From contig NZ_JACJPL010000027.1 in the NCBI RefSeq assembly GCF_014696065.1, positions 806,001 to 870,000 on the forward strand: a DNA stretch of 64,000 bases, read 5' to 3'. This document shows, in pieces, positions 37,190 through 46,117 of this stretch; position 1 is the stretch's first letter; each line of letters opens with the position of its first letter. Made by a program: the position numbers and the translations under genes. The notes beneath the pieces were generated by a model. It was given only the letters and a program-made list of their open reading frames with translations, had not been told where the DNA came from and ran no database searches. Origin of the DNA: Leptolyngbya sp. FACHB-261. Lineage in GTDB: Bacteria > Cyanobacteriota > Cyanobacteriia > FACHB-261.

Positions 37190-37479
37190 ACGATCTAGCA
37201 GGGGCAGATGCTACCGTTTTAACGCCTAGTCTAGGGGTTGCGTGTCACAAACGATGCATTCAGAGATAGGAAAATACAAAGGATTACGGTGTTTAGCAGA
37301 TGCCAAATTCTAGCGAATGGCCTCAATTCCACTGCTGCTCAGCATTCCCCGTTCCTGTTTTAGGGACACAGCCCCACAGTTAGCGCACAGTTAACGAATT
37401 ATTAATTGATCGCTAGAGCCCTGGCTGGAATTGCTTCTTGATTTTAGGAATCGTAATCATACCTGCTTGAGCTACTGCA

Positions 37480-38259
37480 ATGGTCAGCCCTTCAGTCCTA
37501 GCCTTAGATTTTGATGGTGTTCTCTGCGATGGCTTGCGCGAATATTTTCAGACAGCTTGGCGGGTTTATCAGCAAGTATGGCAATCGTCGCCAGAACCCC
37601 CTCTTGGTCTTGAGGCAGCCTTCAGCCGCTTGCGCCCAGTAGTCGAAACGGGTTGGGAGATGCCTGTGCTATTGCGAGCCGTATTGCTAGGTATTCCGGA
37701 GACAGAGATTCTGAGCGGCGATCATTGGCGAACTCAAGCTCAAGATGCACCGGAAGCTACACCTACTCATCTAGCGGCCGCGCTTGACCAGGTTAGAGAT
37801 CAATGGATCCGCCAAGATCTGGCAAGTTGGCTGGGATTGCAGCGGTTCTATCCAGGTGTGGTTCAACGGCTACATTCGCTGCTCGATTGCGGTTTGCCAG
37901 TCGTGATTATCACCACCAAAGAAGGTCGCTTCACCCAGCAGCTTTTGCAACAGCAGGGGATTCAACTCCCGCACCATCAGGTGATTGGCAAGGAATATAA
38001 CCAACCCAAAACCCAGAGTTTACGCGCTGTCCAACAAACCTACGAAATTCCTGCGGACGAGATTTGGTTTGTGGAGGACCGGCTGAAAACCCTGCAGACA
38101 GTGCAACATCAACCAGATCTACAGGGGCTACATCTCTTCCTGGCAGAGTGGGGATATACAACCTCTGAGAACCGGAACTTAGCGCGTCGGGATCCGCAGT
38201 TAGTCAGCCTGTCGTTAGCACGCTTCTGTCAGGACTTTGCTGCCTGGCGTGAGCATTAA
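37480..38259 (+). CDS. HAD-superfamily hydrolase
   Basis: A 259-residue phosphatase-type HAD protein. Motif I is LALDFDGVLCDG (nucleophile D10, acid D12), motif II VVIITTKEGRF, motif III the Lys in GKEYNQPK, and motif IV WFVEDRL. A helical cap of about 110 residues lies between I and II (GLREYFQTAWRVYQQ...). Substrate unknown; small phosphorylated metabolites are typical. A conserved relative exists in other cyanobacteria as far as I recall. The next gene starts 37 bases later. Confidence 0.88.
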   Translation: MVSPSVLALDFDGVLCDGLREYFQTAWRVYQQVWQSSPEPPLGLEAAFSRLRPVVETGWEMPVLLRAVLLGIPETEILSGDHWRTQAQDAPEATPTHLAAALDQVRDQWIRQDLASWLGLQRFYPGVVQRLHSLLDCGLPVVIITTKEGRFTQQLLQQQGIQLPHHQVIGKEYNQPKTQSLRAVQQTYEIPADEIWFVEDRLKTLQTVQHQPDLQGLHLFLAEWGYTTSENRNLARRDPQLVSLSLARFCQDFAAWREH

Positions 38260-38296
38260 CTTGGTGGTCCGTTTTGAGTCCTCTGCTAGCTACCCC

Positions 38297-38737
38297 ATGC
38301 TTCTGCAACCTTTGGTTTCGACCTTAGTTTTGACCATAGCCTTGGTGTTTTCGAGTCTGCTTGGCCCAAGCATAGCCAAAGCGTTAACTGTGCCAGACCG
38401 GGTGCGTCAGGGCTCCGGCCTGGCTTGGGAACAGCTCAGCTACCTAAACTTCAGCCCGAGCCAAGAGCAGAAATGTACCCAGATCTTGCAGAAGTGGGCG
38501 CAGCAACTAGAACCCATGCAGACCCTCCTCACCTTGCGTCAGGCACGCCTCAAAATTGAGGCTGCTGACCCTAGCCAGTCCGCTGCCCAGATTCGGGATC
38601 TTTGGTTTGAAACTGAGCAGTTGCAACGGGAAATTGGCCTGCTGCAACTGCGTGCTTGGCTAGATGTCCAGGAGGTTCTCAACCGGACGCAGCAGGCCCA
38701 GTTATGGAACCAGGTTCAAGGTCAGCCACGCCCCTAA
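38297..38737 (+). CDS. Secreted helical protein, Spy/CpxP-like layout
   Basis: From ATG 38297 the frame gives 146 residues: a signal peptide (MLLQPLVSTLVLTIALVF, cleavage near AKA) and a mature all-helical part with FSPSQEQKCTQILQKWAQQ, a heptad-like middle and RAWLDVQEVLNRTQQAQLW near the end. The LNRTQQAQLW motif recalls the LTxxQ repeat of periplasmic Spy/CpxP proteins; assignment is tentative. An upstream in-frame start overlapping the HAD gene would hide the signal peptide. Its end overlaps the convergent gpgP by 59 bases. Confidence 0.65.
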   Translation: MLLQPLVSTLVLTIALVFSSLLGPSIAKALTVPDRVRQGSGLAWEQLSYLNFSPSQEQKCTQILQKWAQQLEPMQTLLTLRQARLKIEAADPSQSAAQIRDLWFETEQLQREIGLLQLRAWLDVQEVLNRTQQAQLWNQVQGQPRP

Positions 38738-39599
38738 GCCCTTCAGAAAGGTCATGCTCCTGCTCTAACCAGGCCAAAACTGCCTCATTCCAACCTTCAG
38801 GTCCTGCCGCTGGAGCCAAAGTCCAACCATTGCCGCGCTGTGACCACACATCAGCCGAGCGCCGTCCTGGAATGACTACGGCCCGATCCACGGCCTGTAA
38901 CAGGGGCAGATCATTGGGGCTATCGCCCAGCCCTAAACAAGTTACTGGCCCATATTGGCGACGATAGCAAGACAACAAAATCCTCACTGCTTGCCCTTTG
39001 TCTGCGGGTCCTGTCAACGACCAGAAGCGCCCACCCCGTTGCAGGTTCAAAGGGACGCGGCTGAGCCCGGCGGCCAGTCGTGAGTGACTCACAGCGGCCA
39101 CCACGCCCTGCAACAAATCGGGCTGGATTGCCTCACACAGAAACGGCTCGGTGTATTCACGCTTGTGGGCTCGCGCAGCATCTTCTAGGGGCAAACCAGT
39201 AGCTGCGGCAACCTGCTCCACACTCCAATCGCCAAAACCCTCGATTGAAACCTCTTTGAGGGCTGCCCTCACCTGATGTAGAGCAGCCCGGACTTGGTCA
39301 TAGGGAACCCCTAGCTCCAGAACCCGGTAGCGGCCCCGCCACAGCCACTCCGAGCCCAACAACTTAGCAGGAAAGTAATCGTGAGGGATAAAGACAGCTG
39401 AGCCATTCTCTGGAATCAGCGGGTGATTGAGCTTGAGTTGCTGGGCTAGCAGCTCAAGCTCAGCCCGCGTTTTACTGCTGACCAGGATCAGAGGAACATC
39501 ACGACGACACAGAGCGCTCAAGGCTGGCAAAGCAGCACTGTAGCGGTAGGTTTCGTGATCCAGCAGGGTGCCATCCAGGTCAGTAAAGACGATCCTCAT
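38679..39599 (-). CDS. gpgP: HAD-IIB phosphatase, mannosyl/glucosyl-3-phosphoglycerate phosphatase type
   Basis: A 306-residue HAD-IIB protein. Motif I is FTDLDGTLLDHETY (D7, D9), motif II ILVSSKTRAELE, and the tail GLGDSPNDLPLLQAVD has motif IV. The stretch LNHPLIPENGSAVFIP and the cap resemble mannosyl-3-phosphoglycerate phosphatases (MpgP). Because the next gene is a glucosyl-3-phosphoglycerate synthase-like enzyme, I infer it removes phosphate from glucosyl-3-phosphoglycerate to give glucosylglycerate. The gene symbol follows that inference. Confidence 0.85.
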   Translation of the reverse strand: MRIVFTDLDGTLLDHETYRYSAALPALSALCRRDVPLILVSSKTRAELELLAQQLKLNHPLIPENGSAVFIPHDYFPAKLLGSEWLWRGRYRVLELGVPYDQVRAALHQVRAALKEVSIEGFGDWSVEQVAAATGLPLEDAARAHKREYTEPFLCEAIQPDLLQGVVAAVSHSRLAAGLSRVPLNLQRGGRFWSLTGPADKGQAVRILLSCYRRQYGPVTCLGLGDSPNDLPLLQAVDRAVVIPGRRSADVWSQRGNGWTLAPAAGPEGWNEAVLAWLEQEHDLSEGLRGVADLEPGSITGPAASG

Positions 39600-39718
39600 G
39601 GAGCATCGAAACGAGAGGGGAAAGCAGACAACTTGAGCAACCGATACCAGTTAAGGGGAACACCTGGCAGGCTCAGCAACTGGCTTGTAACTGGACTCAT
39701 TGTACTGGCTATCTCGAT

Positions 39719-40957
39719 TCAGGCACTGTGACTCGCTTCTACCCCCTGTCGCACAGCACCTGCCATCTCGGCTTGGGTCACCTCTAGCAGCGACTCTCGC
39801 AGAGTGGGTAGGGCAGCCAGTGCTCTTGTCCAATCGGGAATTTGGCTACGGATTGGTGCCTCTAAGTAATCGGTACCTGCCTCTAATACAACCTGCTCAA
39901 ACAGATCGACGGTGAGTTCTTCCTGGTGACGGTCGTAAATCAGGCCATTAAAACTGGCATCAACAAAATACTGGCGAATAAAGTCTTGTGCTTCTCGGCA
40001 GTACTTGACCCGTAGCGCCCGCAAATCCTCGTAAGAAAGAGTCACTCGCTCCATCTCGGTCAGGGTTTGCAGAATCGATTGCAGAATGTCGCGGCACATC
40101 TTCTGCAACCCCTGTTGCGAGGAGTTGCCCAGAGCCTGATGTTTGTGATCAAACACGCCGAGGTCAATTTGCGCCACTCGTTTAGTGGCGACATTGCGGT
40201 AGACCTCCGCCAGCATGCCAACCTCCAGACCCCAGTTGCCAGGGAAGCGCATGTTCAGGGCTAAATCACTGTTTAAAGCAAACTCTCCAGAGAGAGGATA
40301 GCGGTAGGCACTAAGATAACGCAGGTAGGGCAGCGAGCCAAATAGCTCGATCAGCGCATCTAGAACCGGAGTCAGAAACAGTCGGGCCACCCGACCATAA
40401 AGACAACGGCTCTCGGAGCCAATACGAGCATAGTAGGCCTTGACAAAAGCTAGGCCGAAGCCTGGCTCTAGCAAGGGATAGAGTAGCTTCAGCGGATAGG
40501 ATGCATCGTAGGTCACGATGTCAGCATCATGTAAAGCGATGGCACGAGCTTCCAACGTAGCGATGCCCAGCGCTAGCCAGACGGCTCGCCCCTTACCTCG
40601 ATAGGCCGTTAAATCCAGGTTGCGGTCCTTGAGTTCTTCGAGAATGCCAGCAACACCGGCGCCGTTCTCCCACAGCACCAGCGTTTGCTGAGGTAGAGGA
40701 GCAAAAAAACGTACAGCACTGGCATATTGCTCAGCATTGTCAGCGTAGAGCGAAATGATCACCCGACTAATAAACGGGCAATTCTGTAGATGGTTACGGA
40801 TGTTGGTGAGGGCCGGTCGTTCCAACTCTGCATAAAGGGCTGGAATAATCAGGGCGGTGGGCTCCCGTTGGCTAAGCTCGGTCAATCGTTCAGAAAGCGG
40901 CTCTAGGTTGCGTCCAAAGTCATGAACTGTGGTGATAAGTTCCTGCTTATAGTCCAT
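39719..40957 (-). CDS. gpgS: Glucosyl-3-phosphoglycerate synthase-like glycosyltransferase (GT81)
   Basis: A 412-residue GT-A fold transferase. The acceptor/donor region shows ALIIPALYAELERPAL, GKGRAVWLALGIATLEARAIALHDADIVTYD with the metal-binding DAD, and the later FPGNWGLEVGMLAEVY and FDHKHQAL blocks typical of GpgS and MpgS-like enzymes. It would join NDP-glucose and 3-phosphoglycerate, the first step to glucosylglycerate, a compatible solute. The start is ATG 40957 with GGGAG ten bases upstream; a GTG two codons earlier is an alternative. It lies 119 bases from the phosphatase gene downstream. Confidence 0.87.
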   Translation of the reverse strand: MDYKQELITTVHDFGRNLEPLSERLTELSQREPTALIIPALYAELERPALTNIRNHLQNCPFISRVIISLYADNAEQYASAVRFFAPLPQQTLVLWENGAGVAGILEELKDRNLDLTAYRGKGRAVWLALGIATLEARAIALHDADIVTYDASYPLKLLYPLLEPGFGLAFVKAYYARIGSESRCLYGRVARLFLTPVLDALIELFGSLPYLRYLSAYRYPLSGEFALNSDLALNMRFPGNWGLEVGMLAEVYRNVATKRVAQIDLGVFDHKHQALGNSSQQGLQKMCRDILQSILQTLTEMERVTLSYEDLRALRVKYCREAQDFIRQYFVDASFNGLIYDRHQEELTVDLFEQVVLEAGTDYLEAPIRSQIPDWTRALAALPTLRESLLEVTQAEMAGAVRQGVEASHSA

Positions 40958-41171
40958 CTGCACACTACTCCCTGATTTGGTAGGTCAGCAGGTTTTCCTT
41001 AACTGGCCTAGGCTCTATGCCTGATGGAGTATAGGCACAGGTTGTGTCTTCTGACTGTTGCGCAGAATGCTAGATACCAGCTTTTGCATCCTAAACTTAG
41101 GCACAGATTTAGGATTTTTGGGGCTAGACTATCTGTGCTGAATCAGTTGCCTAATTACGTTTGCCCCAAGC

Positions 41172-41864
41172 CTACTGGTCTCCCTGAATCACTAGGGGTT
41201 CACCGATACGAGTGGGTTGCTCATAGACTCGCTTAAGCGTATTGAGGTCCCGAGGCGAGATCAGAGGGGGGTTGCGAACCTGAGCAAAGTACAAAACGTC
41301 GGTTTCGATAGGACTATGGCCCCAAAGGCCTAAAGCATGTCCTATTTCATGTCGGGCCGAGGCTAGGGTGTAAGGGAGGGTCTGCGATGGGCGCAACTGG
41401 ACCGTAACGCGCTGCGCTAGGGTGTCGGCCCTGCTGTAGAACTGAACCTGGGTCAGCCCTGAGCGAGCTCGATTGCCAGTTATCGGTGGCTCTCGCCTCA
41501 CCGTGATGTCAGCAATTTCAGTAACGCTAGCAGCCATCTCCTGGAGGGGAATGTAGGCACTCCACTCTTGCACTGCCTGTCGTACCGCAGTGGCCCAAGC
41601 CAAAGCTTGTCTATCCTCTGACTTCGCATCAATAGCAATGGTCACAGGGAAGCGAGTCCAGCGCAAATAGCCAGCTTGAGAAGGCTGGATTTGGTCAAAA
41701 TAATCACCCCTGTTGCTCGGATCTTGCCAGGCTGATAGGGCCGCAGGCAGAGCATGTAGACGGGCAGGCGGCAAACTTTGAGCAAAAGTTCCGGATACTA
41801 GTGCCAAAAGCACGACTAAAAAGAATGCCCCTCCGTATATTCCGCTGTTCGCTTTGCGACTCAT
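41172..41864 (-). CDS. Secreted matrixin-like metalloprotease
   Basis: A 230-residue protein with a signal peptide (GGAFFLVVLLALVSGTFAQ, cut near residue 30) and one catalytic domain. The zinc site is HEIGHALGLWGH (about residues 168-179), the long HExxHxxGxxH form of metzincins, followed by a downstream DVLYF segment in place of the Met turn; the Met itself is not obvious. The front of the domain (RWTRFPVTIAID) matches peptidase M10-like cyanobacterial proteins. Periplasmic or extracellular. Monocistronic. Confidence 0.87.
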   Translation of the reverse strand: MSRKANSGIYGGAFFLVVLLALVSGTFAQSLPPARLHALPAALSAWQDPSNRGDYFDQIQPSQAGYLRWTRFPVTIAIDAKSEDRQALAWATAVRQAVQEWSAYIPLQEMAASVTEIADITVRREPPITGNRARSGLTQVQFYSRADTLAQRVTVQLRPSQTLPYTLASARHEIGHALGLWGHSPIETDVLYFAQVRNPPLISPRDLNTLKRVYEQPTRIGEPLVIQGDQ

Positions 41865-42027
41865 GTTCTGCCCTTAAGCCCTACCTTCTGAGAAGATAAC
41901 AGCCCAACTCCTCAGACCTATCTCGTTAGTCCGTCTACATCAACCAAATGCCTTGATCCAGTGCAGAGCGGCAGTGTGAAGCGCACAGGCGGCAGTTCCT
42001 TCCCAGCCCTTTTTGCAGGAGTGTTTC

Positions 42028-42453
42028 ATGGTTCGCAAGCGTAGTCGGTTCAAAACCCACACCATTCTCGCGACCTGTCCTCATCGAGGCTGCTCTGAGC
42101 CTCTGCGACGGCTAAATAGTCAAAGGCACTATGTCTTTGCGGAGGGGGTTGAGGAAATCATGGCTCTAGCGGGTCAGACTCGTAAGAAGGCTACGTTTAC
42201 CGCTCAGTTAGGCCAAGTCGTTGATCGTAAATTCTGGCTAGAAGAATTTTTCTGCTATCAACACGGGCGCATGTGGCTGGCGGTTTACCGCTCACCAGAA
42301 GGCAAACACAATGTTTCCCTGCCCGCAACTCGTCTCTGGCAGCGGACAACAGGCACCGTGGATCCAGAGCACCCAAACCCTTCAATTGGCGAGTACACCC
42401 AGCGCATGAGTCGGTGCGCCTCTCTAGAACTCAGATGTCGCTACGGCTCCTGA
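42028..42453 (+). CDS. Uncharacterised cyanobacterial protein with Cys/His motif
   Basis: A 141-residue basic protein beginning MVRKRSRFKTHTIL. A front group CPHRGC and a later FFCYQHGRMW give Cys/His residues that may bind zinc. The middle (AEGVEEIMALAGQTRKKATF) is helical. AGGAG lies 6 bases before ATG 42028, which I prefer to an in-frame start at 42013. No family recognised; possibly nucleic-acid binding because of the basic start, which is only a guess. Confidence 0.72.
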   Translation: MVRKRSRFKTHTILATCPHRGCSEPLRRLNSQRHYVFAEGVEEIMALAGQTRKKATFTAQLGQVVDRKFWLEEFFCYQHGRMWLAVYRSPEGKHNVSLPATRLWQRTTGTVDPEHPNPSIGEYTQRMSRCASLELRCRYGS

Positions 42454-42531
42454 AGGTCTAGCCTCACACTCCTTACGCTCCTTCTTGAAGTTGCTGCCCC
42501 TGAGAAACCTGAAGGCATAAGCTGCGCGGGG

Positions 42532-43317
42532 CTAAGGCAACGGTTGGCGTAACCCCACAGAGTTGTGCAGCGAACCAATGCTCTCGATCTCCACCCGCAC
42601 CTGATCGCCTGCCTTCAAGGGACCCACCCCTTCTGGGGTACCGGTCAAAATGACATCACCCGGTAACAGAGTCATCACTTGAGAGATGTAAGCGACCAAT
42701 ACCTCCGGGCTGTAGACCATGTGCTCAATGCTGTCCGATTGCACGGGCTCTGACCCATCTCCTACAAAGGTTTGCAAGCGTGCACCAGCACTGACTTCTC
42801 GGACAATCCAAGGCCCTAGGGGGCAGAAGGTGTCGAAACCTTTGGCCCGTGCCCACTGCTTGTCGCTGCGTTGCAAATCACGGGCAGTTACGTCATTAGC
42901 AATGGTGTAGCCCCAGATCTTGCTGCGGGCGACCTCAGGGGTGCAGTTGAAACAGGGGGAACCGATCACCAAAGCCAGTTCTCCTTCATAGTCCACCCGT
43001 TGAGATTGAGGTGGCAGTAGAATTTCGCCTTCAGGCGCTAACACTGCTGACGGAGGCTTGAAAAAGAGTAGGGGTTCCGACGGCACCTCCGACGCCATTT
43101 CAGCGGCATGGGCTGCATAGTTCTTGCCCACTGCCACAATTTTGCTAGGAGAACAGGGAGCCAGTAGTTGATAGGTATCAGGTGCTAACTCCAGCTCTAT
43201 GGCTTGCCCACCTAACCAAGGCGGCGCATCTAGAACCTGAACGGCTCGGTTTAACTGCAGTAATCCATAGTAGGCCCGACCTTCCGCCGTTTTTACCCGG
43301 ACATAGCGCGGTGCCAT
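42532..43317 (-). CDS. Fumarylacetoacetate hydrolase-family protein
   Basis: A 261-residue FAH-fold protein. The conserved KNYAAHAAEM, FFKPPSAVLAPEGEI, VDYEGELALVIG with acidic metal ligands, GYTIANDVTARDLQR and DVILTGTPEGVGPL motifs are all visible. Family members cleave C-C bonds of oxo-acids or act as isomerases/decarboxylases. No aromatic-degradation genes are close, so the physiological substrate is open. Divergent from rpsF. Confidence 0.92.
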   Translation of the reverse strand: MAPRYVRVKTAEGRAYYGLLQLNRAVQVLDAPPWLGGQAIELELAPDTYQLLAPCSPSKIVAVGKNYAAHAAEMASEVPSEPLLFFKPPSAVLAPEGEILLPPQSQRVDYEGELALVIGSPCFNCTPEVARSKIWGYTIANDVTARDLQRSDKQWARAKGFDTFCPLGPWIVREVSAGARLQTFVGDGSEPVQSDSIEHMVYSPEVLVAYISQVMTLLPGDVILTGTPEGVGPLKAGDQVRVEIESIGSLHNSVGLRQPLP

Positions 43318-43457
43318 TCGTTGATTACTCCCAAGTGTTAGCGGTGCCCAGGGTAGTATAGGGTGAGAAGATGTGCCATTCCTTGCCTCCTACCCAACTC
43401 AGTTGGGTTACTTGAGCGGAGGCCATTACTGTCCATAAGGAACCTTAGAGATTTCCC

Positions 43458-43853
43458 ATGACTAAGTCCTACGAAACGATGTACATTCTGCGGCCCGATC
43501 TGTCTGAAGAGCAGATGGACCAGGCAATTGATAAGTACCAAAAGCAACTCGGTGAATTGGGGGCAACCACGATTGACACTCAACATCGAGGCCGCCGCCG
43601 TCTAGCCTATGAGATTAATAACCACCGTGATGGCATCTATATTCAGATGAACTATCAGGGCGAACAGGTGATGATTGACACCCTAGAACGCTCTCTGCGC
43701 CTAAGCGATGAAGTCATTCGTTACTTAACCATCCGCCGTCCAGAAACTAAAGCTGCCCCTGCAGTTACTGATGAGCAGCCTGACGCAGAGGCCAGTGTCC
43801 CAGATCCAGCAGAAACCAGTTCCGCGGCTGCTCTGCAAACGAGCCGTCGCTAG
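43458..43853 (+). CDS. rpsF: 30S ribosomal protein S6
   Basis: A 131-residue bS6. Residues 1-95 hold the core, [20 protein letters not shown] at the front and [16 protein letters not shown] with the family's aromatic residues. The last 30-odd residues are an Ala/Pro/Glu-rich extension ([19 protein letters not shown]), as in other cyanobacterial S6 proteins. Binds S18 and the central domain of 16S rRNA. The usual partner genes rpsR and ssb are not adjacent; rpsF is followed by a flavoprotein gene. Confidence 0.95.
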   Translation: MTKSYETMYILRPDLSEEQMDQAIDKYQKQLGELGATTIDTQHRGRRRLAYEINNHRDGIYIQMNYQGEQVMIDTLERSLRLSDEVIRYLTIRRPETKAAPAVTDEQPDAEASVPDPAETSSAAALQTSRR

Positions 43854-43937
43854 AGCTAGAGCTGTCTGGAAGACAGCACGTTAAGGCAGGAGCAGGCGGG
43901 GCACAATGGAGAGAAGGTTTGCCCAGGGACCAGCATT

Positions 43938-44957
43938 ATGAAGCTCTCTAAGAAAAACCTGGATCAGAGGCTCAATCATGTTTATGACGCCGTCATTGTT
44001 GGTGGCGGTGCCGCAGGGTTGTCAGCAGCGATCTACTTGGCTCGTTATCGCCTGTCCTGCCTAGTGATTGAGAAAGGGCGAGGCCGCTCCTTTTGGATGC
44101 AGGAGTTACGTAACTATCTGGGCCTGCACCCCACTACGCCTGGGCGCGACTTGCTGCAACAGGGTGAGCAGTACATTCAAGAACTAGGCGCCGATCATTT
44201 GCGGGGCTTCGTTGAAGATGTGGTTGATGAAGGCGATAGCTTTGCGATCAAGGTCAAGGTTGGCAAGGCAGATAGCATCTACCCAGTCTTCCGAGCTAAG
44301 TACGTGATCGCAGCTAGCGGTATTATTGATCACCTGCCACAGCTAGCCGACATGCAGAACGTCTATGACTATGCAGGCTATAACCTGCATGTCTGCTTGA
44401 TCTGCGATGGCTACGAAATACGCGATGGACGCTGTGGCTTGTTTGTCGGCAGTGAGGGTGCGATCAATACAGCCTTTGTGCTCAACTGGTTTACGCCGTA
44501 CATCACAGTGCTTACCAATGGCACGGTGCAGGTGGGTGAAGCCATGCGGCAAAAACTGCAAGAGCACGGCTATCCTCTGATTGAGACGCCCATTGCCCGC
44601 TTACTCGGCCACGACCATACGATGACTGGCGTGCAATTTGCGGATGGCTCCACCATTGAGCTAGATACAGGCTTGGTGGCGATGGGTTCTCATTATTACA
44701 ATGATTACCTTAAGGGTTTGCCTCTGTCCTGGGACGGCGAAAATTTGGTGACAGATGAAATGTGCCGGACCAGTCATCCTCGTATCTTTGCTTTAGGCGA
44801 CCTCAAACGCGGCCTGAATCAGGTGTCAATTGCGGTAGCCGATGGTACATTAGCTGCAACGGCTATCTGGCGCGACATTCGACGAGCTTCACCCCCTCGA
44901 CGCTGGGAAGAAAACCTCGCTTTAGTAGAAGCCCCAGCAACTGTCCGTACTCCGTAG
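43938..44957 (+). CDS. Thioredoxin-reductase-like flavoprotein
   Basis: A 339-residue two-domain flavoprotein of the low-molecular-weight thioredoxin reductase fold. The FAD motif is IVGGGAAGLSAAIYLARY, the C-terminal FAD motif IFALGDLKRGLNQVSIAVADG. The active site is CLICDGYEI (CxxC) instead of the usual CATCDG. The second nucleotide motif reads FVGSEGAINTAFVLNW, lacking the GGGDSAxE NADPH consensus. That combination recalls the cyanobacterial diflavin-linked disulfide oxidoreductases (Slr0600-like); a canonical NADPH reductase is the less likely reading. It starts 84 bases after rpsF and is followed at 33 bases by a three-gene unit. Confidence 0.85.
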   Translation: MKLSKKNLDQRLNHVYDAVIVGGGAAGLSAAIYLARYRLSCLVIEKGRGRSFWMQELRNYLGLHPTTPGRDLLQQGEQYIQELGADHLRGFVEDVVDEGDSFAIKVKVGKADSIYPVFRAKYVIAASGIIDHLPQLADMQNVYDYAGYNLHVCLICDGYEIRDGRCGLFVGSEGAINTAFVLNWFTPYITVLTNGTVQVGEAMRQKLQEHGYPLIETPIARLLGHDHTMTGVQFADGSTIELDTGLVAMGSHYYNDYLKGLPLSWDGENLVTDEMCRTSHPRIFALGDLKRGLNQVSIAVADGTLAATAIWRDIRRASPPRRWEENLALVEAPATVRTP

Positions 44958-44990
44958 GAACTACTTGATTTTGATGGGAGCGACAAGCAC

Positions 44991-45539
44991 GTGAGCCAGG
45001 ATTCGCCTACCTTTGAGAACCTCCAAGCTGAGGTTGCTGGCCTAAAGCAGGAGCTACAAGCTAGGGACCTGCTCGTGCAACAGCTCAGCCAAGAGCTGTT
45101 CCGCTTGGTAAAGGGCAACACTGGCTTTCTGCCCAGCCCGGAGGTGTCTGAAAAGCACCTAGCTGAGATGAAAGTCCTGCGAGAGCAGTTAGCCCGGGTT
45201 GAAGAGCAACTAGAGTTTTACCAAAACCAAATAGCCAACCGAGACGAAGAGATCCAAGCATTGCGACGCTCTGTTCAGGAATTGACAGACCGTAGTCGCA
45301 CGCTAGAGCAGGTTGTGCAAGATCTCCCCGAGGTGTATCGCCGCAAGTTTGCTGAGCGGATGGTTCCAGTTCGGGAGAAGGTAGCTGCAATTCAGAAAGA
45401 AAATCGGCAACTATATGCCGAGTTGCAGAGCGTTAGCTATAGACTTGCTGTGCGTTCACGGCGCTCCGGTCGAGTCGAACTCCCCAACTTTCTACAACAG
45501 GGCGACAGTGTTGAACTGCCGACAGCGTCTCAAGGTTAA
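44991..45539 (+). CDS. Coiled-coil protein of unknown function
   Basis: A 182-residue hydrophilic protein. Residues 8-145 are mostly coiled coil (FENLQAEVAGLKQELQARD, later VLREQLARVEEQLEFYQNQI), with the C-terminal tail SRRSGRVELPNFLQQGD. The start is GTG 44991 with GGGAG upstream. It lies 17 bases before the next gene on the same strand, probably one transcript. No family name. Confidence 0.75.
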   Translation: MSQDSPTFENLQAEVAGLKQELQARDLLVQQLSQELFRLVKGNTGFLPSPEVSEKHLAEMKVLREQLARVEEQLEFYQNQIANRDEEIQALRRSVQELTDRSRTLEQVVQDLPEVYRRKFAERMVPVREKVAAIQKENRQLYAELQSVSYRLAVRSRRSGRVELPNFLQQGDSVELPTASQG

Positions 45540-45556
45540 GTATTCCTAAGCAGAGA

Positions 45557-46117
45557 ATGAAAGACTGGGTTATCGTGGGAACTGCTGCTCAGCATCAGGC
45601 AGTTGAGGCATTTGCTCAAGTTCTTCAGGTAGCAGGCCAGTCGGTGCAGATTTGTTGGGAGCCAACCGTCGTAGATGGACAGGTGTGTGAATTTACACAC
45701 CCAGTCACCATCGGGAAGGTTGCTGGTGATCTATGGTTGCCAGTCGTTTGGACAGCAAAGGGACCCCTCTATGCCGAAGTGATTGGTCGGGCAGGCGACG
45801 CTTATCGTCAGCCAATTCACTTGAAGGATGAACAGCGTCAGGTTTTGTACGCCTTGGCGCGGCACTGTCTGCTTGAATTAGCTGCCAAGAGCCCTTCCTC
45901 CGGGAAAACGCCTAGAGTCACGCCTGGAGTTTATCTCGTGCAATTCAGCCTAAGCGGAACTGAAGTTCAGCTTGGACAGATATGGCCTTTTCCAGCTGAG
46001 CCAGCCCTAGCCAGCATTGGTGTGCAGAGCCTAGACCTGTTTACCTGTCATTGGTACTGCCTAACTGGTCTGCCAATTCTGGATCTCACTATTGACCCCC
46101 GTGTGACTTCTCTATGA
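45557..46117 (+). CDS. Uncharacterised protein, 186 residues
   Basis: The start MKDWVIVGTAAQHQAVEAFA looks like a strand-helix of an alpha/beta domain; the middle has PVTIGKVAGDLWLPVVWTAK and the C-terminal part YCLTGLPILDLTIDP. No known motif is visible. It overlaps the hydrolase gene by four bases (ATGA), a sign of translational coupling, and follows the coiled-coil gene at 17 bases. Function not recognised. Confidence 0.72.
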   Translation: MKDWVIVGTAAQHQAVEAFAQVLQVAGQSVQICWEPTVVDGQVCEFTHPVTIGKVAGDLWLPVVWTAKGPLYAEVIGRAGDAYRQPIHLKDEQRQVLYALARHCLLELAAKSPSSGKTPRVTPGVYLVQFSLSGTEVQLGQIWPFPAEPALASIGVQSLDLFTCHWYCLTGLPILDLTIDPRVTSL

